Source: NCEH01 sp002257205 (GTDB lineage Bacteria > Pseudomonadota > Alphaproteobacteria > Rhizobiales > Xanthobacteraceae). Taken from it: 64,000 nt of DNA. The notes under the pieces are model-generated. The model made no database searches. It saw only the letters and a program-made list of their open reading frames with translations, and had not been told where the DNA came from. Location: the NCBI RefSeq assembly GCF_043195105.1, contig NZ_JBAFWO010000014.1. The stretch is one strand, 5' to 3'. A program made the translations under genes and the position numbers. Below are positions 43,477 to 51,113 of the stretch, one piece after another (position 1 is the stretch's first letter; each line of letters starts with the position of its first letter).

Positions 43477-44469
43477 ATGAATGCCTTCACCCTCAACCGA
43501 CGCGCCATCATGCTGTCCGCCGTCGCAGGCGCATCGAGCGTGGTCGTCCCGGCCATTGGCGGTTCCGGTAGCGCGAAGGCCCAAGCCACACCCTCGCTGA
43601 GCGGCAATTCCGGCTGCTACCGCTTCCGTGTCGGCGACATCCGGGCGACCGTTTTGAGCGACGGCGTCATTGGCGGCCCGCCGCGTGTCTATGCGAGCGA
43701 TGCGCTCGAGGCGGAGCTTCAGGCGGTGTTGCGGCGCGCATTTCTTCCCACCGACCACATGACGCTTAACCTCAACACGCTTCTGATCGAAACCGGCGGC
43801 CGCCGGATTCTGATCGAGGCCGGCGCGGGCAAGACGATGGGGCCGAATGGCGGCCGGATCTTCGACAACCTCGCGGCGATCGGCCTGAGCGCGGCGGACA
43901 TCGACACAATCGTCATCTCGCACACCCATCCGGACCATGTCGGCAATCTCAGATCCGCCGACGGCGGCAAGGCCTTCCCCCGCGCCACGGTCTTCGTGCC
44001 GAAGGCGGACTGGGATTTCTTCGTCCGCACCGATCCGGATCTTTCCTACATGCCGGTGCCCGAGGAGTTCCGCCTGCGCTTCGCGGCAAACATTAAGAAC
44101 AGCCTCGAACCAGTCATGAACGATGTCGAGCTTTACGAAGCCGGCGCCGAGATCGTGCCGGGCCTCACGACAATTGTCGCATCTGGCCACACGCCGGGCA
44201 TGGCGACCTTCCTCATCCACTCCGGAAACGACCAGCTGCTGCTGACGGCCGATCTTGCCTACCACCCGGTCGTCAACGTCGACAATCCCTGGCTTCCGGG
44301 TCCCGACCGCGACAAGGAGACCGCGCTCGCCTCCCGCCGTCGCATCTTCGACAGGGCGGCAGCCGACCGCATTCCCGTACTCGGCTTCCATTTTCCGTTC
44401 CCCGGCCTTGGCCGGATGCTCAAGACCGACAGCGCCTACGCTTGGGTCCCCGCCAGCTGGCAGTTCTGA
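43477..44469 (+). CDS. Tat-exported metallo-beta-lactamase-fold hydrolase
   Basis: From ATG 43477 the 330-residue protein starts MNAFTLNRRAIMLSAVAGAS, a twin-arginine signal with cleavage near AKAQA. The enzyme has the metal motif SHTHPDHVG near residue 150, a conserved VASGHTPGMATF for the second-site His, LLTADLAYHPVV with the bridging Asp, and LGFHFPFPGLG for the last His. This subgroup includes lactonases and aryl- or phosphotriester hydrolases. Export suggests periplasmic action. The frame is open earlier, but only this start has the Tat signal. Next gene 30 bases downstream. Confidence 0.9.
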   Translation: MNAFTLNRRAIMLSAVAGASSVVVPAIGGSGSAKAQATPSLSGNSGCYRFRVGDIRATVLSDGVIGGPPRVYASDALEAELQAVLRRAFLPTDHMTLNLNTLLIETGGRRILIEAGAGKTMGPNGGRIFDNLAAIGLSAADIDTIVISHTHPDHVGNLRSADGGKAFPRATVFVPKADWDFFVRTDPDLSYMPVPEEFRLRFAANIKNSLEPVMNDVELYEAGAEIVPGLTTIVASGHTPGMATFLIHSGNDQLLLTADLAYHPVVNVDNPWLPGPDRDKETALASRRRIFDRAAADRIPVLGFHFPFPGLGRMLKTDSAYAWVPASWQF

Positions 44470-44499
44470 CTTCAGGAATAATCGAGCAGGGAACCTCTC

Positions 44500-45582
44500 A
44501 TGAACCAGTCAAAGATCAATCGTCGCGATTTTCTCGGAACACTGGGAACCGCGGCAACCGGGCTGGCGCTCGCCGGCCAGACCACCGCCACGGCGCAGGC
44601 CCAGGACACGACCTCCGCAGCCTCTGGCGCCAATCCCGAGGCGCGGACCCGTACCCTGCCCCGCACGGGCGAACGGGTGACCACGCTGGGTCTCGGCACC
44701 TTCCTCACCTTCGACCTGAAGCCCGGCGATCGTCGCGACGCTCTTCGTCAGGTCTTCGAACGCTATGTCGCCGCCGGCGGCAGCGTGGTCGACACCTCGC
44801 CGCTTTACGGCTCAGCCGAAGTCAGCGTCGGCCAGTTCATGGGCAAGTTCGAAGGCTCGGACGAGATGTTCCTCGCCAACAAGGTCTGGGCGACGGGCGA
44901 ATATCTCGGCGACGAAAGCCATGCGGTGGAAAGCTTCAGGCAGTCGCAGATGCGAACCTGGCGCGACACGATCAATCTCATGCAGTGCCACAGCATCACC
45001 AACGCGCCAGTTGTCATCCCGCTGATGAAATCCTGGAAACAGGACGGCCTGATCCGCCATGTCGGAGTGACCCATCACGAGTCGGCCGCGCAGGAGCAAC
45101 TGCTGGCGATCGTCGAACGCGGCGATGTCGATTTCATCCAGACGAACTACTCCATCTTTAACCGCGACGCCGAGCGCCGCCTGCTTCCAGCGGCCGCCGA
45201 CAGGGGCGTCGGCGTGCTGATCAACCTGCCGCTGGAAAAGGCACGTCTGATGAAGGTGGTCGAGGGCCAGCAGCTTCCCGGATTCGCCGAGGAATTCGGC
45301 GCGACGAGCTGGGCCCAGTTCTTCCTGAAATGGGTCATGGCGCATCCCGCCGTCTCCAGCGTGCTCTGCGGCACGTCGAACGCCGACCATAGGAGTGACA
45401 ATGTCCAGGCGATGACCGGCCCGCTTCCCGACGCGCGCATGCGTGCCCGCATGGTCGCCCACATGGAAACGATCCCCGGCTTCGGCTCCATCGGCTCGAT
45501 GCCCTGGTATCCTGACAAAGACAACATGTATTCCGGCCTCATCAGGCAGGCGCAGGCCAACGCCGTGGAGCGGCTGCGATAA
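44500..45582 (+). CDS. Tat-exported aldo/keto reductase
   Basis: The 360-residue protein begins MNQSKINRRDFLGTLGTAAT, a textbook NRRDFLG twin-arginine signal. The mature part has TLGLGTFLTFDL, Asp and Tyr in VVDTSPLYGSAEVSVGQFMG, Lys in FLANKVWATGEY, and the His-type position in LMQCHSITNA, ending with FLKWVMAHPAVSSVLCGTS. The tetrad is recognisable though the His context is unusual. An NADPH-dependent enzyme in the periplasm is odd; folded export with bound cofactor, the usual reason for Tat use, would explain it. Confidence 0.88.
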   Translation: MNQSKINRRDFLGTLGTAATGLALAGQTTATAQAQDTTSAASGANPEARTRTLPRTGERVTTLGLGTFLTFDLKPGDRRDALRQVFERYVAAGGSVVDTSPLYGSAEVSVGQFMGKFEGSDEMFLANKVWATGEYLGDESHAVESFRQSQMRTWRDTINLMQCHSITNAPVVIPLMKSWKQDGLIRHVGVTHHESAAQEQLLAIVERGDVDFIQTNYSIFNRDAERRLLPAAADRGVGVLINLPLEKARLMKVVEGQQLPGFAEEFGATSWAQFFLKWVMAHPAVSSVLCGTSNADHRSDNVQAMTGPLPDARMRARMVAHMETIPGFGSIGSMPWYPDKDNMYSGLIRQAQANAVERLR

Positions 45583-45631
45583 CCGCCCCGGCCACGTCAT
45601 CAGCAACCTCATCGAACCCCAGAGACCGACC

Positions 45632-46216
45632 TTGCCCTCCACCCGACGCTCTCTGCTGACGGCCTTTCTGACACTGCCCCTCATCGATGCCGCCAGGACG
45701 GGGGCCTTCGCGCAAGCCGCACCCGAATTGCCGCTGACACTCTCTTTCGACGATGGGGACGACCTCACGCTCGAAAGGGAGGCCGGCCCCTTCTTCCGGC
45801 CGAACTCGCCGCTCGGACGCGATCTTTATCCCGACGCGCCCGGTGGCGAGCGGATCACCGTCGCGGGATTCGTCTTCGACAATCGCTGCCGTCCACTCGC
45901 CGGCAGCCTCATCGAGATCTGGCATGCGGACGAGAACGGCAACTATGACAACGTCGGTTTCCGTTTTCGCGGACACCAGTTCACCGACGCGCAGGGGCGC
46001 TGGTAGTTTAACACCATCGTACCGGCGCTTTACCCCGGCCGAACGCGTCACTTCCATTTCAAGGTCCAGCGTCCGGGCGGCCGCGTCCTCATCACGCAGC
46101 TCTACTTTCCCGGAGAGCCCTAAAATGTCGGAGACAGGCTTTTTCATGAGACACTTCTCCTCGACATGAAGCCGACCGGAGGCGGGCATTTCGGTCGTTT
46201 CGACTTCGTGGTGTGA
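45632..46216 (+). pseudogene. Intradiol ring-cleavage dioxygenase with two in-frame stop codons
   Basis: From TTG 45632 the product starts LPSTRRSLLTAFLTLPLIDA, a Tat-like leader, and continues REAGPFFRPNSPLGRDLYPD, AGFVFDNRCRPLAGSLIEIW and HADENGNYDNVGFRFRGHQF. A TAG at 46004-46006 then stands where Trp is expected (GRW-stop-FNTIVPALYPG), and a TAA at 46121-46123 at a probable Gln (FPGEP-stop-NVGDRLFHET). The same frame runs on to a natural TGA at 46214-46216. The Tyr-His-His iron ligands (LYPGRTRHFHF) fall after the first stop. Closely follows the AKR gene. Confidence 0.85.
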
Positions 46217-46301
46217 CCGCAGGCTAAGGGGGCCGGGTTCCCAGCCTCGGCCGCGTCACGCAGCGCCCCTTGGCAACGGGCCTATGGTGGCGGGGCGAAC
46301 G

Positions 46302-46655
46302 TCAGGCGTTGAAGCCGGCGTCCACATTGAGAACCGCCCCCGTAATCAGGCTTGCAGCGGGACCGGCAAGGAACGCCACGGCACTGGCGATCTCACCGGG
46401 CTCCCCAAACCTGCCGAGCGACGTGAGGCTCCGCTGATAATCAGCGTTCTCACCATTGGCAGGGTTCACGGTGATGCCTTGAGGGCCGAGTTCACGCGAA
46501 AGGCCTCGTGTGAACGACAGAAGTGCCGACTTCGACATGGAATAGGCCGTCACCCCTGGAAACGGAACACGCTCGGCAAGCGAGGAGCCGATGGAGACGA
46601 TGCGGCCTCCAGATGAAAGGTGCGGGATCGCTGCCTGGGCGAAGAGGACTGACCT
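46302..46655 (-). pseudogene. Short-chain dehydrogenase, C-terminal half only
   Basis: The minus strand encodes only the second half of an SDR: AQAAIPHLSSGGRIVSIGSS, the catalytic YSMSKSALLSFTRGLSREL, then GQRFGEPGEIASAVAFLAG-type residues (GRFGEPGEIASAVAFLAGPA) and the end TGAVLNVDAGFNA. The Rossmann half is absent: the frame upstream of 46655 belongs to a TetR gene on the other strand. There is also a gap inside: after GPQGITVN the usual V-PG--DTDM block is missing before PANGENADYQR. Probably non-functional. Confidence 0.85.
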
Positions 46656-47086
46656 ATGAGGGACTGGTCTGGACCCGGTTCCGGAAGGCTGCGACCGCGC
46701 GGGAGGCAGCGCTAGCATTTCTCCAGGATTCCGCCGTGGCCATGACGGGTGGAGATTGCGATCTGCCGCATGGATGCATGGCGACGCTCGCCACGGTGGG
46801 CAGCGAAGGACATTCCGAACTCGGCGAGTTCATGCGAGCCACGCGCGCGGGAGGCTTCGATCTTTTGAAGGCCCGCTTTGACAAAGCAAAGGGCGACGGG
46901 GACCTCCAGGTGACGGCGGACACCACCAAGCTCGCGAGGTTCGTGCAGACCGTACAAAGCGGCATGTCGATCCGCGCCCGTGACGGTGCGGATCGCGCCG
47001 AACTCTCCGCCGTCGCGGAAATCGCCCTGGCCGGCTGGGACCAAATCACGTCCACGATTGATCACGGGAAAAGGGACAAGGCCTGA
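46656..47086 (+). pseudogene. TetR-family regulator, C-terminal part only
   Basis: From about 46656 the plus strand encodes a TetR ligand-binding domain: FRKAATAREAALAFLQDSAV, LPHGCMATLATVGSEGHSEL, GDLQVTADTTKLARFVQTVQ, SGMSIRARDGADRAELSAVA and a normal stop at 47086. The N-terminal helix-turn-helix is missing and is replaced by the antisense of the truncated SDR. Read with that SDR, the locus is what remains of a divergent tetR-SDR pair after one deletion removed the shared 5' region. Confidence 0.82.
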
Positions 47087-47114
47087 TCCTGATGTCAGCC
47101 ACCGACTTATTGCG

Positions 47115-47726
47115 TCAGGAGCGGTCCGCAGTCGCGTCACGTACCCGAAGGGCCTTGCGACGCTGGATGCGGTAGACGGCAGCCGGAGGCACGTTTGCAA
47201 AGGTGCCTCCCACATAGCTGGCCTTAAGGCCTAGCCGGTCGAGCAGCGGGCGCGATACCGGACAGCGCGGGCCATAGGTGAACTGGTAAAACGCACCGTT
47301 GGCGCGAAGATGCGCGAAGGCGCCTTCCAGGATCGAATAAACCGTTCGTGGTGCCATCGACAAAAGCGGCAAGCCGCTGATGACGGCCCCTGCCGGGGTG
47401 TCAGCGAAAAGCTCAACATCGCGCAATCGCGCCGCGTCCATGCACAATGTCTTCGCACGAGGGAAATCGGCATTCAACTTTGCGGCAAACCTTGCACCGA
47501 ATTCAATGAGCGCGAGGTTCTCCTCGGCAATGCCTCGCGCCAGCAGAGCACGTGTGAACACGCCCGTTCCGGGTCCAAGTTCGAGGATCGGCCCGGTATC
47601 CGCAGACACCTCCGACACGATCAGAGCTGCCAGCGCTCGGCCGGATGGCGTCACGGCGGCCACCCTGAGCGGTTCGGATAACCAGGCGCGGAAGAACTGG
47701 AGGGTCTCTGACGACCTGCTCAGCAT
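47115..47726 (-). CDS. Phospholipid N-methyltransferase-like SAM enzyme
   Basis: From MLSRSSETLQFFRAWLSEPL the protein has AAVTPSGRALAALIVSEV, the SAM-binding motif PILELGPGTGVFTRALLARG, IEFGARFAAKLNADFP, GAVISGLPLLSM and FYQFTYGPRCPVSRPLL. These blocks mark the rhodobacter-type PmtA phosphatidylethanolamine methyltransferases and relatives. The frame is open from 47756 (MVPDLFGG), but ATG 47726 overlaps the DedA stop by seven bases and lacks the non-conserved leader. The product would act at the inner face of the membrane; the lipid substrate is not certain. Confidence 0.82.
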   Translation of the reverse strand: MLSRSSETLQFFRAWLSEPLRVAAVTPSGRALAALIVSEVSADTGPILELGPGTGVFTRALLARGIAEENLALIEFGARFAAKLNADFPRAKTLCMDAARLRDVELFADTPAGAVISGLPLLSMAPRTVYSILEGAFAHLRANGAFYQFTYGPRCPVSRPLLDRLGLKASYVGGTFANVPPAAVYRIQRRKALRVRDATADRS

Positions 47727-48361
47727 GCTTGATCCTCCGAAGAGGTCCGGCACCAATTGGTTCGCCCAAGCAGGCGCCAGATCAACACGGACAGCATCTC
47801 AACCGCCAGAACGAGGAACAGGAACTTGATGGCCAAGGCTGATGCATTGAGGTCGGGGATCGACTGGGCGGCCGCGTAGCCCGCGGTGAGGAACACCCCA
47901 TTCCAAAGGGCGATGCCCAGCAGAGTGCCGGCAGCAAAGCGCCACGCATCCAGGCGAAGAAGTGCGGCTGCCAGCGGCGCGACGAACCGAACTGTCGGGA
48001 TGATCTGCGCGATCAGGGACAGGCTCCGGTCGCGCGCCTGGAAGGAGATGAGCATCCTGTCAATGCGCTTCGATGGCAGGCCCAGGAGCCGCCCGGTTCC
48101 ATACAGGAGCTTGCCGGATACATCCTGCCCAACAGCACGGACGACGAGGAAGAGCGCCAAACTGGCGAACAAGCTTCCGCAGGTCGTCATGATGAAAGCG
48201 GACGGCAGCGACCAACTGTCTTCGACCGCCGCCATGCCGATGGCGACCAGCATGCCGTGGGACGGCAATGCCGGGACGAAGCGTTCCGCCAGTCCGACTG
48301 CAAACAGACCGAGGACTCCGTAAAGGGCAATCCAGTCTACGAGACTTGCGAGCGGGTCCAT
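47720..48361 (-). CDS. DedA-family membrane protein
   Basis: The 213-residue inner-membrane protein has the DedA/SNARE-associated pattern: YGVLGLFAVGLAERFVPALP near the N-terminus, AFIMTTCGSLFASLALFLVV, and QIIPTVRFVAPLAAALLRLD, the conserved R-hairpin, then GTLLGIALWNGVFLTAGY. DedA proteins are linked to lipid scrambling and proton-dependent envelope functions. Genes before and after (SDR, methyltransferase) are in line with 3- and 7-base junctions. Confidence 0.9.
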   Translation of the reverse strand: MDPLASLVDWIALYGVLGLFAVGLAERFVPALPSHGMLVAIGMAAVEDSWSLPSAFIMTTCGSLFASLALFLVVRAVGQDVSGKLLYGTGRLLGLPSKRIDRMLISFQARDRSLSLIAQIIPTVRFVAPLAAALLRLDAWRFAAGTLLGIALWNGVFLTAGYAAAQSIPDLNASALAIKFLFLVLAVEMLSVLIWRLLGRTNWCRTSSEDQAC

Positions 48362-48364
48362 CCC

Positions 48365-49345
48365 TCAGGCCTCCGCGGGAATGCTGGGCCCATTCGGACG
48401 GGTATGGAGAGGTGTTGCAGCCGCAGCGATGAAATTGACGTTCGCCAGCGTTTCCGAGACGTCCCAAAGCCGGCGGGCGACGTGCAACTCCAATGCGGCT
48501 GGCGGGATTGCCGCCTCGCTCGGATGGCCGCGCGTCTCCGAAAGCCTGTCGGGACCGTAGTATCTCCCGCCTCCCGCCTCCGGTGACGTCGCTGCGAACA
48601 ATGTGGGCAGCGCTCCCTGCGCCGCCGGCTGAAACAGAAACCACAGGATCGACCGCAAAAGTCCCTGGGCACTGTATCGCCCTGGGGCATTGTGCAGAAG
48701 GTCGGTTCGCGAAATCCCGGGATGGGCCGCAATACTCGTCAGGCCCCAGCCCGCTTCGTCGCTGCGGCGCTGAAGCTCGAGCGCGAATATCAGGCAGGCG
48801 AGCTTGGACTGTGCGTAGACGGGCATCGGCTGATAGGCTTTTTCGGCCTGCAGATCGTCGAAATTGATAGCTGCATTGCGGCGCACGGCGATACTGGACA
48901 GGGTGACCACACGAGGATCCTGCCCACGGCTGAGCAAAGGCAACAGATGCGCACTCAGCGCGAAGTGGCCGAGATAGTTGGTCCCGAACTGCAGTTCGAA
49001 CCCATCCGTCGTCGTCTGGCGCTGCGGCGGCGTCATGACGGCGGCATTGTTGATCAGAGTGTCGACCCGCTCCCGGCTCTCGCACAACCGCTGTCCGAAT
49101 GCGGCGACAGAGGCCAGATCCGCAAGATCAACGGGCTCGAAGCTCACGCGCGCATCTTTCACCGACTGCCTGATACGGGCGACGGCATCGCTTCCCTTGC
49201 GCGGGTTTCGCCCGGCGATAATGACGTCGCCGCCGGCGCGCGCAAGCGCAAGTGCATCATGGAAGCCGAGGCCACCAGTGCCCGTGACAACGATTGTTCT
49301 GCCGTTCTGGGACGGCATGTCCTGGGTGGTCCAATTCTTTCGCAT
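48365..49345 (-). CDS. Short-chain dehydrogenase/reductase (extended N-terminus)
   Basis: The 326-residue protein is related to retinol-dehydrogenase-like SDRs: IVVTGTGGLGFHDALALARA, NNAAVMTPPQRQTTTDGFEL, NYLGHFALSAHLLPLL, Ser in VTLSSIAVRRN and YAQSK as the catalytic pair near residue 175. The glycine motif is one residue shorter than the usual TGxxxGxG (TGTGGLG). It begins 21 bases after the DUF1330-like gene and is three bases from DedA, so the four genes 49735-47115 form one operon. Confidence 0.9.
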   Translation of the reverse strand: MRKNWTTQDMPSQNGRTIVVTGTGGLGFHDALALARAGGDVIIAGRNPRKGSDAVARIRQSVKDARVSFEPVDLADLASVAAFGQRLCESRERVDTLINNAAVMTPPQRQTTTDGFELQFGTNYLGHFALSAHLLPLLSRGQDPRVVTLSSIAVRRNAAINFDDLQAEKAYQPMPVYAQSKLACLIFALELQRRSDEAGWGLTSIAAHPGISRTDLLHNAPGRYSAQGLLRSILWFLFQPAAQGALPTLFAATSPEAGGGRYYGPDRLSETRGHPSEAAIPPAALELHVARRLWDVSETLANVNFIAAAATPLHTRPNGPSIPAEA

Positions 49346-49366
49346 CCGGAAATTCTTTCGTCGCCT

Positions 49367-49735
49367 TTAGGCGGAAGCTGCCTGGAGAGGCTGCAATACG
49401 GCTTCAGTGAGCGCCGCCTCCCGCAACGGTGCCGCCTTGTCCCGGTAGTCGGCATCCATCGCCAAATTGGCGAATGCCCGGCGGCTGGGGTAACGCACGA
49501 GGGCAACCGCGTCCCAGGTCTGTCCGAGCTCTGCCGAAAGAGCCGGGAGGCCATTGCCCACATAGACGATCTCCGCCCCGAAACGGGCGACGATCGGCGT
49601 GGCGACGGCGAGGTAGTCGGCGTATCGCTCCCTGCCGCCGCCTTCCTGGAACCGCAGGAGGTTCAGCATGACGACGGCTTGTCCGTCGTCTTCTTTCAGG
49701 AAGCTATCGAGTGCATCTTCAATGAGCGTAAGCAT
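49367..49735 (-). CDS. DUF1330-like protein
   Basis: From ATG 49735, with GAGGGTGGT just upstream, the 122-residue protein has QAVVMLNLLRFQEGGGRERY, ADYLAVATPIVARFGAEIVY and VALVRYPSRRAFANLAMDAD, the compact dimeric alpha-beta layout of DUF1330. A longer start at 49780 exists but adds a non-conserved leader. The relative at 2816 shares the MLNLLRF strand. First gene of the SDR-DedA-methyltransferase run; it is divergent from the AraC fragment at 49851. Confidence 0.85.
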   Translation of the reverse strand: MLTLIEDALDSFLKEDDGQAVVMLNLLRFQEGGGRERYADYLAVATPIVARFGAEIVYVGNGLPALSAELGQTWDAVALVRYPSRRAFANLAMDADYRDKAAPLREAALTEAVLQPLQAASA

Positions 49736-49850
49736 ACCACCCTCGGATCTGGGTTCATTGACGGGTTCGGCCTGACGCAAACGTTCCGGCGGCCATCATT
49801 GTCGAAGGAAATCGGCAACGCGTTCGTTGGCGATCAGAACTCCAAGCTAA

Positions 49851-50026
49851 ATGGTGTACCCAATGATCAGAATACCCGAACCTTCAGGAAATTTGCCTGT
49901 TCCTGCAGATGGGGATGGTTTCGGAAGGTTGGTTCAGCTTTGGCCACACAGGCGACTGGAGCCACCAAAAGAGCGGCTCCTGGCAGTATTGCCTGGAGCA
50001 GTCGCTTTCAGCGACATGGGAGGCAG
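49851..50026 (+). pseudogene. N-terminal fragment of an AraC-family gene, inverted relative to its paralogue
   Basis: The plus strand encodes MIRIPEPSGNLPVPADGDGF, then LWPHRRLEPPKERLLAVLPG and AVAF. This matches, residue for residue in pattern, the N-terminus of the AraC protein encoded on the other strand at 50027-51073 (MIRMPEASKNLPNPAGDDRL, RWPRNPPEVRVPPSLFGAVI). The resemblance ends at about 50020, exactly at the 3' end of that AraC gene. So the first 60 codons of a paralogue remain, in the opposite orientation, without the DNA-binding part. Confidence 0.75.
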
Positions 50027-51073
50027 CTACGCAGTCTGCACCCTGCGACCGACATATTCGCTATACAGGCGCTGCTGATTCATGACGTCACGCTTCGGAG
50101 CAACGCCAAACATCCGCGAATATTCGCGGCTGAACTGCGACGCGCTTTCGTAACCGACCTGGTAAGCCGCGTCGGCCACGTTCGCATCTTCCATAACCAT
50201 CAGGCGCCGCGCCTCAAGAAGGCGCAACTGTTTCTGGAACTGCAACGGCGTCATCGACGTCATGGCCTTGAAGTGCTGATGGAACGACGAAAGGCTCATT
50301 CGCGCCACTTCCGCCAATTCCTCCATACGCAGCGTCCGGGCGATGTCCTCGTGCATGAGGTGGAGGGCTTTCGCGACCCGGGCGGCGTTCGACTCCGGCT
50401 CGGCCAGCTTGCAGAGTTCGCCGCCATTCGGGCCGCTCAAAAGCCAGTAGCAGATCTCACGCATGACGGACGGAAAGAGGATCGGGATCGCCTTCGGTGT
50501 CTCGCACATCCGCAGGAGGCGGAGAACGCAGTCCGCCAAGGGCTCATCGACCTGCCGCACGAACAGGCATGGCCCGGAGCTGGCAGGAGGCGCCGGCGGA
50601 ACGTCCAGTTGTTCCAGCACGTCGCGGATCATCGCGACGTCCAGCTCAAGCGTTAATCCGGTATAGGGCGCATCTGGGCTTGCCTCGACGATGTGCCCCG
50701 TCGCCGGCAGCGTCATGCCAACAGCCAGACACTCCATCGCGCCGTAGCGAAGCGTGTCCTTACCCAGGATGATTTCCTTCGCCCCCTGGAGCACGACGCA
50801 GATCGACGGCTTATAAACCTGCCGCATCCGCATTCGCTGCTTGAAGGAACGGACGATATTGAAGCTGGCAATCGGCGTCGGGAACACGCCTTGCCCCCCG
50901 CCCTGGGCCTCGATATAGGCGATGACGGCCCCGAACAGCGATGGCGGCACCCGCACCTCCGGAGGGTTGCGAGGCCAGCGCAGCACTTGGCCTCCTAGTG
51001 GCAACCTATCGTCACCCGCAGGATTGGGCAAGTTTTTTGAGGCTTCCGGCATTCTGATCATCAGACACTCCAT
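50027..51073 (-). CDS. AraC-family regulator (AraC_N type)
   Basis: The 348-residue protein has an AraC_N sensor domain (PSICVVLQGAKEIILGKDTL, YGAMECLAVGMTLPATGHIV, YTGLTLELDVAMIRDVLEQL) and a C-terminal pair RMEELAEVARMSLSSFHQHF and ANVADAAYQVGYESASQFSR followed by EYSRMFGVAPKRD. Regulators of this type usually control a nearby reductase or transporter. The MFS gene at 51114 is divergent at 40 bases, and the Tat-SDR gene follows it, so this is the probable regulator of both. Confidence 0.9.
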   Translation of the reverse strand: MECLMIRMPEASKNLPNPAGDDRLPLGGQVLRWPRNPPEVRVPPSLFGAVIAYIEAQGGGQGVFPTPIASFNIVRSFKQRMRMRQVYKPSICVVLQGAKEIILGKDTLRYGAMECLAVGMTLPATGHIVEASPDAPYTGLTLELDVAMIRDVLEQLDVPPAPPASSGPCLFVRQVDEPLADCVLRLLRMCETPKAIPILFPSVMREICYWLLSGPNGGELCKLAEPESNAARVAKALHLMHEDIARTLRMEELAEVARMSLSSFHQHFKAMTSMTPLQFQKQLRLLEARRLMVMEDANVADAAYQVGYESASQFSREYSRMFGVAPKRDVMNQQRLYSEYVGRRVQTA

Positions 51074-51113
51074 CTAGCTTGAGGATGCGAACCAAGCGAG
51101 GAGTGCGTCGAAC

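Noticed and set aside
45632..46216. Stop-codon readthrough or selenocysteine/pyrrolysine use in the dioxygenase
   Set aside because: Both stop codons are of different type, no recoding element is apparent, and neighbours use these codons as stops.
48692..50656. 654-codon open frame on the plus strand
   Set aside because: It is antisense to the SDR, DUF1330 and AraC genes, has no recognisable domains, and its residues are an arginine/histidine-rich shadow of high-GC codons.
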